Assembly: GCA_036008545.1 (NCBI GenBank)
Contig: DASYNM010000416.1
Span: forward strand, 1 to 23,381
DNA: 23,381 nucleotides
Source: Palsa-1400 sp036008545
GTDB taxonomy: Bacteria; Verrucomicrobiota; Verrucomicrobiia; Limisphaerales; Palsa-1400
Direction of reading: 5' to 3'
Below, piece after piece: positions 1 through 9,500 of the stretch (the first letter of the stretch is position 1; each line of letters starts with the position of its first letter). The notes under the pieces are model-generated. The model was not told where the DNA came from and made no database searches. It worked only from the letters and a program-made list of their open reading frames with translations. The translations under genes and the position numbers were made by a program.

Positions 1-1
1 C

Positions 2-703
2 TGGTGGCAAACCGAGACCGGCGGCATCATGATCACTCCGCTGCCCGGCGCGACGCCTACCAAGCCCGGCACGGCGACGCTGCCGTTCTTTGGTGTCGTG
101 CCGGAAGTGGTGGATAACCAAGGCCAACCCGTGCCCAAGAATTCCGGCGGCAAGCTTGTTCTGCGACAGCCCTGGCCCGGCATGTTGCGCGGCATCTGGG
201 GCGACCCCGCGCGCTTCGTGCAAACTTATTGGAGCGAAGTCGAGGGCTGCTACTTCACCGGTGACGGCTGCCGTCAAGACAAGGACGGCTATTACTGGAT
301 TGTGGGCCGCATCGACGATGTGCTCAATGTCGCCGGCCATCGCATCGGCACGGCGGAAGTGGAGAGCGCACTGGTCAGCCATCACAACGTGGCTGAGGCC
401 GCAGTGGTGGGCCGGGCCGACGACCTCAAAGGCCAGGCCTTGGTCGCGTTCGTCACTTTGAAAACGGGAGTGGTGGCCTCTCCCGGCATCCGCGAGGAAT
501 TGCGTCTGCATGTCGCGCGTGAAATTGGCCCGGTGGCCAAGCCGGACGACATTCGCTTTGCCGAGATGTTGCCCAAGACGCGTTCAGGCAAAATCATGCG
601 GCGGTTGCTCAAGCAAATCGCCGGTGGCGGAGAAATCAAAGGAGATACGACCACGCTGGAGGATTTCAGTGTGTTGGCAAGATTGGCCGCAGCAGAGGAA
701 TGA
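2..703 (+). CDS. acs: Acetyl-CoA synthetase (AMP-forming), C-terminal part; 5' end outside the window
   Basis: The reading frame is open from base 2 and ends at TGA 701-703, giving about 233 residues of what is normally a protein of roughly 650 residues. Acs activates acetate with ATP and CoA through acetyl-AMP in the cytoplasm. Visible family motifs, in order: WWQTETGG at the very start (adenylate/acetate pocket), YFTGDGCRQDKDGYYW (A8 hinge region), GRIDDVLNVAGHR (the family usually has VSGHR), GTAEVESAL, and PKTRSGKIMRRLL near the end. The lysine codon of SGKI is at 590-592; this is the conserved catalytic lysine that protein acetyltransferases modify in Acs. The identity as an acyl-CoA synthetase is very secure. 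Acetate rather than propionate as substrate is inferred from the close match to Acs, because the specificity-determining N-terminal part is missing. Confidence 0.93.
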   Translation, partial: WWQTETGGIMITPLPGATPTKPGTATLPFFGVVPEVVDNQGQPVPKNSGGKLVLRQPWPGMLRGIWGDPARFVQTYWSEVEGCYFTGDGCRQDKDGYYWIVGRIDDVLNVAGHRIGTAEVESALVSHHNVAEAAVVGRADDLKGQALVAFVTLKTGVVASPGIREELRLHVAREIGPVAKPDDIRFAEMLPKTRSGKIMRRLLKQIAGGGEIKGDTTTLEDFSVLARLAAAEE

Positions 704-720
704 TATTGGGCGGCGCATTT

Positions 721-783
721 GATCCTAATCTTAATCTTAATCCTAATCTCCCCCTTTGAACGAAGAGGATTAAGATTAGGATC
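721..783 (+). repeat. Perfect 16-bp inverted repeat between acs and the dipeptidase gene, covering the dipeptidase RBS
   Basis: The arms 721-736 (GATCCTAATCTTAATC) and 768-783 are exact reverse complements, with a 31-nt loop. The AGGA at 778-781 is the only plausible Shine-Dalgarno for the ATG at 787 and lies inside the right arm. A second, mutually exclusive 9-bp pairing is possible between 736-744 and 766-774, which would leave AGGA free. The left arm is built of hexamer-like TAATCT/TAATCC units, so the element may be a dispersed repeat rather than an evolved regulator. No T-tract follows, so it is not a classical terminator. Confidence 0.75.
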
Positions 784-786
784 AAA

Positions 787-1929
787 ATGAACGACATAAG
801 ACAAATTCTGCTGGAAACGCCGTTAATCGACGGCCACAACGATTTGCCCTGGCAATTCCGCAAGTTAAGCAAGGAGGGTGTGGACGGCATCGAGTTGGCG
901 GACGACACCTCCCACTTGGCGCCGCCGGTGGCGACGGATTTGAAACGCCTCAAAGCCGGCAACGTGGGCGGCCAATTCTGGGCGGTCTATGTCCCTGCCT
1001 CCATGAGCGGAGCCGAAGCGGTGGTCGCGCTGCTGGAGCAACTCGACTGCGTCCACCGCTTCGTTGCCCGCTATCCCGACAGCCTGGAACTGGCGCTGAC
1101 GGCAGACGACGTGGTTCGCATTCACGGCCAGGGGAAAATTGCTTCGCTCATAGGACTGGAGGGCGGGCATTGCATCGACAATTCGCTGGCCGTGCTGCGC
1201 ATGAGCCACGCCTTGGGGGCGCGCTACATGACGCTAACGCATGTCAAGAATAACGACTGGGCCGATGCCGGCACCGACAAGCCACTGCACCACGGCTTGA
1301 CAACCTTTGGCAGACAAGTAGTGCGCGAAATGAACCGCCTGGGCATGATGGTCGATCTCTCGCATGTTTCCGATGACACGATGCGCGCGACGCTGGAGAT
1401 CAGCCGCGCCCCGGTCATATGTTCGCATTCGGGCGCGCGCGCCTTATGCAGCCACACGCGCAATGTGCCCGACGACCTTCTCAAAGGGATCGCGGCCAGC
1501 GGCGGCATAGTAATGGCGGCATTTCTCCCGGCGTATTTGACAGAGGCAGAACGTCTGGATGACAAGGCCCAGAACCTTGAAATGGCGCGCCTGACGGAGT
1601 TGCATGGAGACGATCCAGCGCGGATAAACAAGGCCTTTGCCGAGTGGCGCAAGGCGAATCCCGCGCCAGTCAAGACGACGTTGCAGGATGTGGCCAACCA
1701 CATCGATCACATACGAGAGGTGGCGGGCATCGACCATGTTGGCATTGGATCGGATTTCGATGGCTTCAAGAATCCGCCGACAGGATTGGAGGATGTGTCC
1801 TGTTTCCCCGCGTTGCTGACCGAGTTGCAGAGGCGCGGTTACAGCGAGAGCGACCTAAAGAAAGTGGCCGGCGAAAACATCTTGCGCGTTATGCGCGCTG
1901 TCGAAAAAACAACCACAGCGGAAAACTGA
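787..1929 (+). CDS. Membrane dipeptidase-like zinc peptidase, family M19
   Basis: This 380-residue protein has the length and motif set of renal/microsomal dipeptidases (peptidase M19), which cleave L-X and L-D dipeptides with a binuclear zinc centre. Zinc ligands can be placed as His17 and Asp19 (IDGHNDLPW), the bridging Glu125 (IGLEGGH), His193 (VDLSHVSD) and His214 (CSHSGAR). The late motif GIGSDFDG, which carries a substrate-binding Asp, is also present. No signal peptide or membrane segment is seen, so it is probably cytosolic, as many bacterial homologues are. The start at ATG 787 has AGGAT 5-6 nt upstream and the catalytic HxD motif lies directly after it. It follows acs on the same strand after an 83-nt gap containing a hairpin. 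The substrate is unknown; cell-wall or protein-turnover dipeptides are the usual guess. Confidence 0.92.
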   Translation: MNDIRQILLETPLIDGHNDLPWQFRKLSKEGVDGIELADDTSHLAPPVATDLKRLKAGNVGGQFWAVYVPASMSGAEAVVALLEQLDCVHRFVARYPDSLELALTADDVVRIHGQGKIASLIGLEGGHCIDNSLAVLRMSHALGARYMTLTHVKNNDWADAGTDKPLHHGLTTFGRQVVREMNRLGMMVDLSHVSDDTMRATLEISRAPVICSHSGARALCSHTRNVPDDLLKGIAASGGIVMAAFLPAYLTEAERLDDKAQNLEMARLTELHGDDPARINKAFAEWRKANPAPVKTTLQDVANHIDHIREVAGIDHVGIGSDFDGFKNPPTGLEDVSCFPALLTELQRRGYSESDLKKVAGENILRVMRAVEKTTTAEN

Positions 1930-2049
1930 AGCCACAGACCGACACAGATAAGCACAGATCAGAATGGCTTGCGAAAGCAAGGAGAGTCGTTCCGCCGGGC
2001 AAAACTCTTCTTTAAAGAATCTGTGTTCATCTGTGTCAATCTGTGGCTT
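1929..2049. repeat. Imperfect inverted repeat, 31-bp arms, built of CACAGAT units
   Basis: Arms 1929-1959 and 2019-2049 are reverse complements at 27 of 31 positions and enclose a 59-nt spacer. Within each arm the word CACAGA(T) recurs about every 10 bp (GCCACAGA, ACACAGAT, GCACAGAT on the left), so an arm is itself a short tandem array. The left arm overlaps the dipeptidase stop codon TGA (1927-1929). The element may act as a transcript-end hairpin, but the lack of a T-tract and the tandem structure fit a dispersed intergenic repeat better. Confidence 0.75.
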
Positions 2050-2104
2050 TCCCCGCTCTCTTAAGATTGATTGCTCGCGCAGCCTCAGGATAATCTTTTA
2101 GCTC

Positions 2105-5100
2105 ATGCGCAAACAACTGCACGGGCTTTGGAGTTCGGCTGCCTTCATGGCGGTGCTTCTCGGCGGCCTCGGCCAGTCCGATGCGCAAATGGCCGACGGT
2201 CGCTTCAGCATCGATAGCTGGGGGCCGGGGCAGGGAGCGCTCCCGGATGATTCGGTCCTCGCCCTGACCCAAACGCACGACGGCTATCTCTGGCTCGGAA
2301 CGCTCAACGGCATGGTCCGATTTGACGGCGTTCGGTTCACGGTCTTCGATGAGAGCAACACGCCCAAGCTGCCGAGCATCAAAATTGTCCGGTTATTCGA
2401 GGACAGCCGCAGCAATCTTTGGGTCGGCACCGCCACCGCCGGAGCGGCGCTCATTACACAAGGACGCGCCGAGCCTTTGGACATCGGGCGCGGTGGGCGC
2501 AGAGGACACCTAGTTTCAGTGTGCGAAGACCCCACCGGCGCCGTTTGGTTGCTGACCGAGGACGGCCATTTAGGTCGCTATGCGGTCGGCCATCTCGACG
2601 TCGGGTACTTGGGCGGCGGCCCGGGACAATCGGTCATTACCGATAAAAGCGGGAAAGTCTGGATTGGCGTCGGCAACAGAATTTTAAGCGTGGACCCGGC
2701 AGCGATCCAGTCTGCGGCGCGGCTGCCCGTCGTCAACGGGCCAGAGGTGGTGCTAAAATTGGATTTGTTGCTGGCCAGCCGCACAGGCGGTTATTGGTGT
2801 CTGGCCGATGGCGTCATCCGCAAATTCTCCGGCTCGCATGTGGAAAGCAATTTCGGAGCTTATCCTTGGAACGGGTTGGACGCCGTCAAGGCCGCGTGCG
2901 AAGACAGTGAAGGCCATCTGATCGTTGGAACGGGCGGGCCATCCGGCCAGGGCGTATTTTGGTTTGACGCACAAGGGCACTTTGCGCGGATTTGCGCCAC
3001 CAACGGATTGAGCCGTGACTCGGTTTATGCTTTGCAATCCGATGCCGACGGCAATCTTTGGGTGGGCTTGGAGGGCGGCGGTTTGAACCGCGTGCGGCAA
3101 AAGGTGTTCAAGGTGCTGGAGGAAGGCTCGGTCGCCCAATCGATCTGCCCGGATACCAATGGCGGTGTGTGGATGAGCATCAAGGACAGGGATTTTAGCT
3201 ATTGGAAAAACGGCGAGGCAAAGGTCGTCCGCGCGCAGCCCGATCTGATGAGCCGGATCAATCCGACCGCGGTGCTGGTGGATTATCACCAACAAGTCTG
3301 GGCCGTCGCGCGTCCCCCCACCTATTATGGCGCCGGACTTTGGCGCTTGGAGGGCGTCCTTTTTCAGCCGGCTACCGATGTCGTCCCCCTGCCGGATATG
3401 TCCATTCTTTTTGCCGACCACACCAACGGACTATGGGTCGGAACCGAAGGCGGCTTGGGCCGTTGGGACGGATTGCAGGTAAGGATGTTGACCGCAGCGG
3501 AAGGCCTGTCGGCCAATAACGTCCACGCCATCGCCGAAGATCACGATGGCGATTTGTGGATCGGCACTGAACTGGGAGGATTAAAACGGTTGCATCAAGG
3601 TAAGTTTACATCCTTCCCGCCCAGTGCGGACTTCCCCAGCGACAACATTTCCTCGCTCTACGTGGATGGCCAGAACGTGCTGTGGGTCGGCACCATGGGC
3701 AATGGATTGATCCGATTCCAGGACGGAAAGGCGACGCATTACTGGACGCAAAACGGCCTGATTGCAAATAGTATTGACTACTTGATCGAAGATGACCAGG
3801 GTTGTTTGTGGATCGGTTGCAACGCTGGCTTGATGCGCGTCAGCAAACAGGACCTTAACGATTTCGCCGCCGGCGCGATTTCCAACGTCTTCTGTCGCGG
3901 CTACGACAAGCGCGATGGGCTGCCCTCGGCCGAGTGCACGTTCGGCTCGCAACCGGCGGCGGGCCGGTCGAGTGACGGCACGCTCTGGTTCCCGACCCAC
4001 GCCGGCGTTGTCTATGCCAACCCGGCCAACATTCATTCCAACACCATCCCACCCCCGGTGGTGATCGAGCAGGTGCTGGTGGAGGAGCGCGAGCAAAACA
4101 CCAACGGGCCAGACGCCGCGCCGCCCGCGACCGTGACGTTGCCCGCGGGCAAGGAGCAATTGGAGATTCATTACACCAGCCTCAACCTCGGCGCGGCAGA
4201 TCGCGCCCGCTTCCGCTACCAACTCTCCCTGCAAGACGGGCGCACCAACCAGTGGGAAGAAGCCGGCGCCCGGCGCTTCGCGCGTTATGAGGCATTGCGA
4301 CCCGGGCTTTACCTTTTTCAGGTCCAGGCCTGCAACGAAGACGGCGTTTGGAACCGGGCCGGCGCCAGTCTGGCTGTGACGGTGCTGCCGTATTTCTGGC
4401 AAACAGCTTCCTTCCGTGGTTTGGCCGCCGTGGTGCTTTTGGGTATAGTCGCCGCCGTTGTCTATTTCTTCTCGACTCAAAAATTGCACCAACAGGTGGC
4501 CGGCTTGCGCCAGCAACAGGCCCTGGAAAAAGAACGCGCCCGCATCGCGCGCGACATCCATGACCAGGTCGGGGCCAGCCTGACGCAGTTGGCCCTGCTC
4601 GGCGAAATGGTGGAGGCGGACAAGGACGATCCGGAGGAAGCGCAGGAACACGCCCGGCAAATTTCGCAAACCGCGCGGGAAACCACGCACGCCCTGGATG
4701 AGATTGTCTGGACGGTCAACCCGTCAAACGACACGCTGGACGGTCTTGTCAATTATATTTGCAAACAGGCCCAGGATTACCTGGCCGTGGCGGGCCTGCG
4801 TTACCGGCTGGATGCGCCGGCGCAACTGCCCAAAACGGCCATTTCCCCGGAGACCCGGCACAACGTCTTCCTGGCTGCCAAGGAAGCGGTGACCAACGTT
4901 GTCAAACACTCGGGCGCGACCGAGGCGGCGCTTCATTTGCGCCTCGAAGCGGATGGGTTCACCCTGGAAATTCATGACAACGGGCGAGGACCGGCCGGCC
5001 TCAAGGCAAAGGCGGCGGAGTCAAGAAATGGAATGCGCAACATGCGCAAAAGGATGGAAGATATTGGCGGCCGGTTCTCTATTGAGCCGGGGTCGAACGG

Positions 5101-5152
5101 AGGCACGGTGGTGGCGCTGACAGTGCCGCTGGCTGGGCCGCCCCAGCCATGA
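2105..5152 (+). CDS. Sensor histidine kinase with periplasmic two-component-regulator propeller (Reg_prop, Y_Y_Y, HisKA_3, HATPase_c)
   Basis: A 1015-residue one-piece sensor kinase. Residues 1-28 form a signal peptide ending near GLGQSDA. Residues of about 35-660 carry at least ten Reg_prop blades, recognisable by motifs such as DGYLWLGT, SNLWVGT, GKVWIGV, GNLWVGL, NGLWVGT, GDLWIGT, NVLWVGT and GCLWIGC. A Y_Y_Y-like beta domain follows at about 687-765, then a single membrane span at about 772-791 (AAVVLLGIVAAVVYFF) and a short coiled stretch. The HisKA_3 motif ARDIHDQVGASL has phospho-acceptor His819. The HATPase_c domain shows an N-box (AAKEAVTNVVKHSG), DNGRG and a final GTVVALTVPL strand. 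There is no fused receiver. It very probably phosphorylates the NarL-type regulator encoded 163 bp downstream. In Bacteroides such kinases sense glycans; the ligand here is unknown. The Shine-Dalgarno is poor (AGGA about 15 nt before the ATG). Confidence 0.93.
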   Translation: MRKQLHGLWSSAAFMAVLLGGLGQSDAQMADGRFSIDSWGPGQGALPDDSVLALTQTHDGYLWLGTLNGMVRFDGVRFTVFDESNTPKLPSIKIVRLFEDSRSNLWVGTATAGAALITQGRAEPLDIGRGGRRGHLVSVCEDPTGAVWLLTEDGHLGRYAVGHLDVGYLGGGPGQSVITDKSGKVWIGVGNRILSVDPAAIQSAARLPVVNGPEVVLKLDLLLASRTGGYWCLADGVIRKFSGSHVESNFGAYPWNGLDAVKAACEDSEGHLIVGTGGPSGQGVFWFDAQGHFARICATNGLSRDSVYALQSDADGNLWVGLEGGGLNRVRQKVFKVLEEGSVAQSICPDTNGGVWMSIKDRDFSYWKNGEAKVVRAQPDLMSRINPTAVLVDYHQQVWAVARPPTYYGAGLWRLEGVLFQPATDVVPLPDMSILFADHTNGLWVGTEGGLGRWDGLQVRMLTAAEGLSANNVHAIAEDHDGDLWIGTELGGLKRLHQGKFTSFPPSADFPSDNISSLYVDGQNVLWVGTMGNGLIRFQDGKATHYWTQNGLIANSIDYLIEDDQGCLWIGCNAGLMRVSKQDLNDFAAGAISNVFCRGYDKRDGLPSAECTFGSQPAAGRSSDGTLWFPTHAGVVYANPANIHSNTIPPPVVIEQVLVEEREQNTNGPDAAPPATVTLPAGKEQLEIHYTSLNLGAADRARFRYQLSLQDGRTNQWEEAGARRFARYEALRPGLYLFQVQACNEDGVWNRAGASLAVTVLPYFWQTASFRGLAAVVLLGIVAAVVYFFSTQKLHQQVAGLRQQQALEKERARIARDIHDQVGASLTQLALLGEMVEADKDDPEEAQEHARQISQTARETTHALDEIVWTVNPSNDTLDGLVNYICKQAQDYLAVAGLRYRLDAPAQLPKTAISPETRHNVFLAAKEAVTNVVKHSGATEAALHLRLEADGFTLEIHDNGRGPAGLKAKAAESRNGMRNMRKRMEDIGGRFSIEPGSNGGTVVALTVPLAGPPQP

Positions 5153-5234
5153 CGTAGCCGCCGCCGTAAGGCGGCGGACGAAAATTCCATCAGCCTTGAT
5201 TCCCGAAAATCCGCCGCCTTACGGCGCGGCTACG
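5153..5234. repeat. REPIN-like inverted repeat element, copy 1
   Basis: Left arm 5153-5178 and right arm 5210-5234 are reverse complements apart from one inserted base. Each arm folds on its own: the left contains CCGCCGCC-GTAA-GGCGGCGG (8-bp stem, GNRA-type tetraloop) and the right CCGCCGCC-TTAC-GGCG with a near match. Two inverted palindromes joined by a 31-bp spacer is the layout of a REPIN. It starts immediately after the kinase stop codon. A related copy in the same orientation lies at 21543-21625, sharing the ends CGTAGCCGCCG...CGGCTACGG and the internal CGAAAATCCGCCGCC. Confidence 0.85.
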
Positions 5235-5315
5235 GGGGTCGCTTGACTTTGGTTAGGCGCAATCGTACCAAGGACGCAGGACACGAAGCCAATCGCGGAA
5301 GCGACAAGTTGATTT

Positions 5316-5942
5316 ATGCCGATTCAAGTTTCCATTGTGGAAGACAACGACCAGTTGCGAGGCACTTTGGCGCGGCTGCTCAACCGGGCCGAGGGCTTTG
5401 CCTGCCTGAGCCAATACGCCGACGCTGAAGCTGCTTTGGAGGGGTTGCCCAAGAACCGCCCCCAAGTCGTGCTGATGGATATCAACTTGCCCGGCCTCAA
5501 CGGTGTCGAGTGCGTGCGGCGCTTGAAGCAGGTGGCGCCGGAGATTTCCGCTGTGATGCTCACCGCCTACGAGGATACGGAAAACATCTTCAACGCGCTG
5601 GCCGCCGGTGCCAACGGTTACCTGCTCAAACGCGCGCCGCGGGCGGAGTTGCTGGAGGCCATCCGCGAGGTCCATCGCGGCGGATCGCCCATGACCACAC
5701 ACATTGCACGCAAAGTCGTGCAATCTTTTCAACGGACGGAGCCTTCCCAGCAGCCCGGGGAAACCCTCTCCGCGCGGGAGCAGGAGGTGTTGGATTTTTT
5801 GAGCCAGGGTTTTCTCTACAAGGAGATCGCCGAGAAAATGGGCATCAGCTATGAGACGGTTCACACTTACATCCGGCGGATTTATGAGAAGCTCCAAGTG
5901 CGCACCCGCACCGAGGCAGTGGCGAAATTTCTCCGCCGCTAA
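5316..5942 (+). CDS. Response regulator, NarL/FixJ family (receiver plus LuxR-type HTH)
   Basis: A 208-residue DNA-binding response regulator. The receiver domain spans residues 1-120 with acidic pocket Glu9/Asp10, phospho-acceptor Asp55 (VVLMDINLPG), the conserved Thr in MLTAYED and the conserved Lys in YLLKRAP. The C-terminal LuxR/GerE helix-turn-helix covers about residues 150-207 (LSAREQEVLDFL, YKEIAEKMGISYETVHTYI, KLQVRTRTEAV). It lies 163 bp after the HisKA_3 kinase gene on the same strand, and HisKA_3 kinases normally pair with this class, so they form a probable two-component system. The ATG at 5316 is chosen because the receiver begins at residue 3; only a distant GGAAG precedes it. 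Its targets are unknown. The long exported protein gene next downstream is the obvious first candidate. Confidence 0.93.
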   Translation: MPIQVSIVEDNDQLRGTLARLLNRAEGFACLSQYADAEAALEGLPKNRPQVVLMDINLPGLNGVECVRRLKQVAPEISAVMLTAYEDTENIFNALAAGANGYLLKRAPRAELLEAIREVHRGGSPMTTHIARKVVQSFQRTEPSQQPGETLSAREQEVLDFLSQGFLYKEIAEKMGISYETVHTYIRRIYEKLQVRTRTEAVAKFLRR

Positions 5943-6548
5943 TCTTGCTTGAATCATGTCCGCACCCTGTCCGTCGCCGGCCCGCAAGCCTTGTTCTATT
6001 AAGGAACTAGTTCTTTTCAGTTGATTTGCCAAAGATAGCTGGGATACTTGACCCAGAAATAACAACACTCAGCCTTGGCCGGCGTTCTTTTGCGCCGACA
6101 AATGTTGGACTATTTTGTTTGTCTCAAACGCGAATTCACTTTCGCGGAACTGGTTTTTGTCCGTCAACGCGTTGCATCGCCGATGGTGTCACAGCTCCAT
6201 CCGAATGCGCGAGAGAATGAGAAGCGCCCGTTGCCAAGGGTCGAGTAGTTAAAGTGTATGCGCGAACCAGTGGTCGTTTCATTAACCATGCTCAAGTGTC
6301 TCGGGCCAAAAATATTCAAAAAAATTGAATAAAAAAGCTTGCCATAACGCAGATTTAGTTCCACGATGCGCACATGCTCAATTTAACGAAGGCCCGAAAG
6401 GCATCCTTTACTCCTGATTAGTTGTCAAATTAAGTCTCAGAAAACGTCACGCAGTGCAGAAAAAAACAAAATTAAGTCCCTGCCGTCAAATGATCGATCG
6501 CCAAGCACAAATTAAGTAAGACCTGTAACAAAAAAATCCACCTCCATT
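5943..6548. other. 606-bp gene-free region upstream of the exported protein gene
   Basis: No convincing coding potential was found on either strand. The first third is of average composition. From about 6290 to 6540 the DNA becomes clearly more A/T-rich than its surroundings. It holds an A/T palindrome, TATTCAA at 6313-6319 and TTGAATA at 6325-6331, separated by AAAAA. Further on are three copies of AAATTAAGT (listed separately). I could not identify a trustworthy -35/-10 pair. The region most likely carries the promoter, regulatory sites and 5' leader of the exported protein gene at 6549. Confidence 0.6.
6426..6517 (+). promoter_or_regulatory. Three evenly spaced AAATTAAGT direct repeats (putative regulator-binding sites)
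   Basis: AAATTAAGT occurs at 6427-6435, 6469-6477 and 6509-6517. Each is preceded by C or CA, giving CAAATTAAGT for copies 1 and 3 and CAAAATTAAGT for copy 2. Start-to-start distances are 42 and 40 bp, close to four helical turns, so the sites face roughly the same side of the DNA. The last copy ends 31 bp before the ATG at 6549. They could bind a regulator, possibly the LuxR-type regulator encoded just upstream. That assignment is inference. Confidence 0.45.
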
Positions 6549-9500
6549 ATGAAGACATCCTTCCTGTTGAAATCAAGCATGGTCGCCGTTGGGCTGCTGT
6601 TGGCTGCTCAAACCCGAGTTCAAGCCCAGTTCAGCCCCGTCCCTCTGACGCAGAGTAGCTATACCGACGGCGTCGTCGTCCGTTCCAATTACTTTCCCAC
6701 GGTCAATGAATACGCCGTCTGGGTCGGCTCGGGGTATAACCAGTCCGACACCACCTACTTTGAAATAGGCCTATACGCCCGCCATCCGGGCGATTTTGGC
6801 TACAATTCGGGTGTCCCCATCCACGGCACCGTCTTTACCGGTCAGGTTGGCTTCACGACTAATATGCAGTTCATCATGCCGCCCGATTACACCACGAACG
6901 ATGACCTGGTCATTGTGAACGGCGGCACCCGTGGCGTGAATACGAATGGCACGTTGACACTCACCACCCCAGTGTCGGCCACCAGCATTGCTCTCCTTGC
7001 GGCCGGCGGCAACGGCGGCTGTACGGTGATTTACACCGTCAACCACACGAGCGGTACGGCTGAGACTGGAACCTATTCCGTCCCGGATTGGTTTGCGAAT
7101 GGGGCTTTCAACGCCTGGGGATGCGATGGCCGCATCAACAACGGGGGCTATGCCAACTTTCAAGCCTTAAGCGTCAACACAGGCCCTCCTTATATGGACG
7201 CTCTGCCGATCGCCATCTCCAATGCTTCACCTGTCACCAGCGTCACGCTTAATTATACGGGTACAGCCCAGGGGGTGGACAATTTCTTTGCGGTCAGCAC
7301 ATCGACAGACGGGACACACTATGTTCCGGCCGTAGTCACGGGCTTCCAACAGAAGACCATCGTTGCCGCCAGTACGCCCTTCCCGGTCACGGCCACCATG
7401 GCTAATGGCACCAACATTGCCGTTAACCCATCTACCACCTGGTTCGAGCAGGGCTACGATACTAACAACCCATCGGATGGGTTGCCTCCTTCTGGCTCGA
7501 TTTTCACCAGTGCCAGTTCTTCGGACACTTATCAGATGGGTGATTATTCGACCAATAACGCGGTTCTCATTGACTCCACCCACCTCTCAGCCAACATCAC
7601 GCCAGTCACACCGGCAGTCTATACGGGATTGGCCTTCCTGACCTCTGGCGACAACATTGCCAGCGCCGTCATGAGCAACACCGTCGTGGTGCAGCACCAG
7701 GACGGTGTCAATGAAACCAATTTGCTCTTCATTTACGATTGGACCAACTCAGATGCGCCGGAGATCGCTTTCACATCCAGCGGGGACGTCAACATGGGTC
7801 CTCGCATTCTCACTACTGCTACTCCTAGCCTGTTTGAGAGCTTCATCACTGTGGTCGATGCCACTGCGGTCACGAACATCAAAGTCAGTTATGGGCAGGC
7901 TCCTGAAGCGAACTCTGAGAGCGTCATTATGGCCGTCAGTGGCGCTACCGCAGGGTGGGGTCCGTTCATTCTGGCGGGGCCGAGCCCGGCCACGCAGGAG
8001 TGGTTTCCGAGTCAAACAGCGACCCTCTCCGTTGACATTGCTGGCGGTGGGACCATCACCAGTTCATGGTTAGTCGAGAGCAACGGGACTTTTGTCCCGC
8101 TGGTTAATGGCACAGATGCCAACGGGTCCGTTATTTCCGGGGCCGACACGACCACGCTAACCATCACCGATCTGAAGACGGCCGATGGGACCAATTATGA
8201 GTATTCGGCGACTAGCGCCAGCGGTTCGCAAACCAGCCCTACGGCACTCATTGTCATTAACCCCGGCACTCCTGATGCTCCGACTATCTTCTCTCAAACT
8301 CCGACCGCCTCGTATGTCGTCTTGACGAATCATCCGGATATCACCACGTTCTCTGTCGTAACCAATGGGGACACCGCACCCCCTGTTGACTATCAGTGGT
8401 ACGCCGTCACCTCTGGCAGCGTTACCAACTCGATCCCTGGTGCGACCGCAAGCACTTACAATAACGTGGACACCAATAACGTAACCCTCTTTTGCGTCCT
8501 CTCAAACTTCGTGGGCCAGGCCACGAGCGCTCCGGTGTCCGTTACGATTGTCTCCACGTTCGGAATCGACACGAAATACGCCAGTAACATCCTGGCCTTA
8601 AACCCGATCGCCTACTGGCCGTTGAACGAACCCAGTGGCGTCATCGCCTTCGACCGTGCCGGACTTCATGACGGCACTTATATTGGCGCCGCCGCATTAA
8701 ATCAGCCTGGCATTCCGAATGCCGGCGCACTCGTTTCCAACGTCTCGGTTGCATTCGACGGCAAAACCGCCTACGTGGACATTCCGTCAGGGAAGACTGA
8801 CTTGAACATAAAAGGACCGATTACGATCATGCAATGGGTTCTGACGCCGGTCGGGGGCGAAACGGGCTTTCCAACCTCCTTTGGGCATTCGGACAATAGC
8901 TACCGTCTGGATGTGGCCCCAACGGCAATACCGCATTTTGCCGACGCGGGACCGGATGTTGTCAGCCCCAATAACATTAACGATGGAAATTGGCACCTGT
9001 TGGTTGGTGTTTACGATGGAGTTAACCAAAATCTATACGTGGACGGAATAGCGCAAGGCGGCCAATCCCCAGGAGAACCGCCCGGAAACCAGATTGATCT
9101 TTGGATCGGCGGCGCTCCTGATTATGGAACGGGGCGCTTGTTTGACGGCAACATCGCTCAGTGCGCCATATGGACGAACGCGTTCACTGCGGCCCAGGTG
9201 CAGGCACTCTATTATGCGGCGGAGTTGCCGCCCAACAACCTCACCATCACGCCAGCCAACCCAACAGTGTTTGTTGGCAGAAACGTGACTCTAGCGGCGA
9301 CCACCACCCTTGGCAACCCGGCCTCCAGCTACCAATGGTACGTTATCAGCACGGGGAACGTCTCCAACACGATCCCGGGAGCCACCGACGCCACCTATAC
9401 GCTTACTGGCGCCACGGCTGACGAAAATGGCGAGACCATCGGTGTCATCGCTGGCAACGCTTACGGTTCAGTCACCGCGAGTGTGACGCTGTCGGTTTCA

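Noticed and set aside
3581..4690. Minus-strand open frame of 369 codons opposite the propeller kinase
   Set aside because: Composition is that of a GC-rich antisense shadow; the plus-strand frame has unmistakable kinase and propeller motifs.
6004..6013. GAACTAGTTC palindrome after the NarL-type regulator gene as a terminator or operator
   Set aside because: It has no loop for a hairpin, only a short T-run, and a 10-bp palindrome alone is weak evidence.
6026..6220. Small plus-strand open frame in the gap before the exported protein
   Set aside because: No ribosome-binding site, no motifs and poor amino-acid composition.
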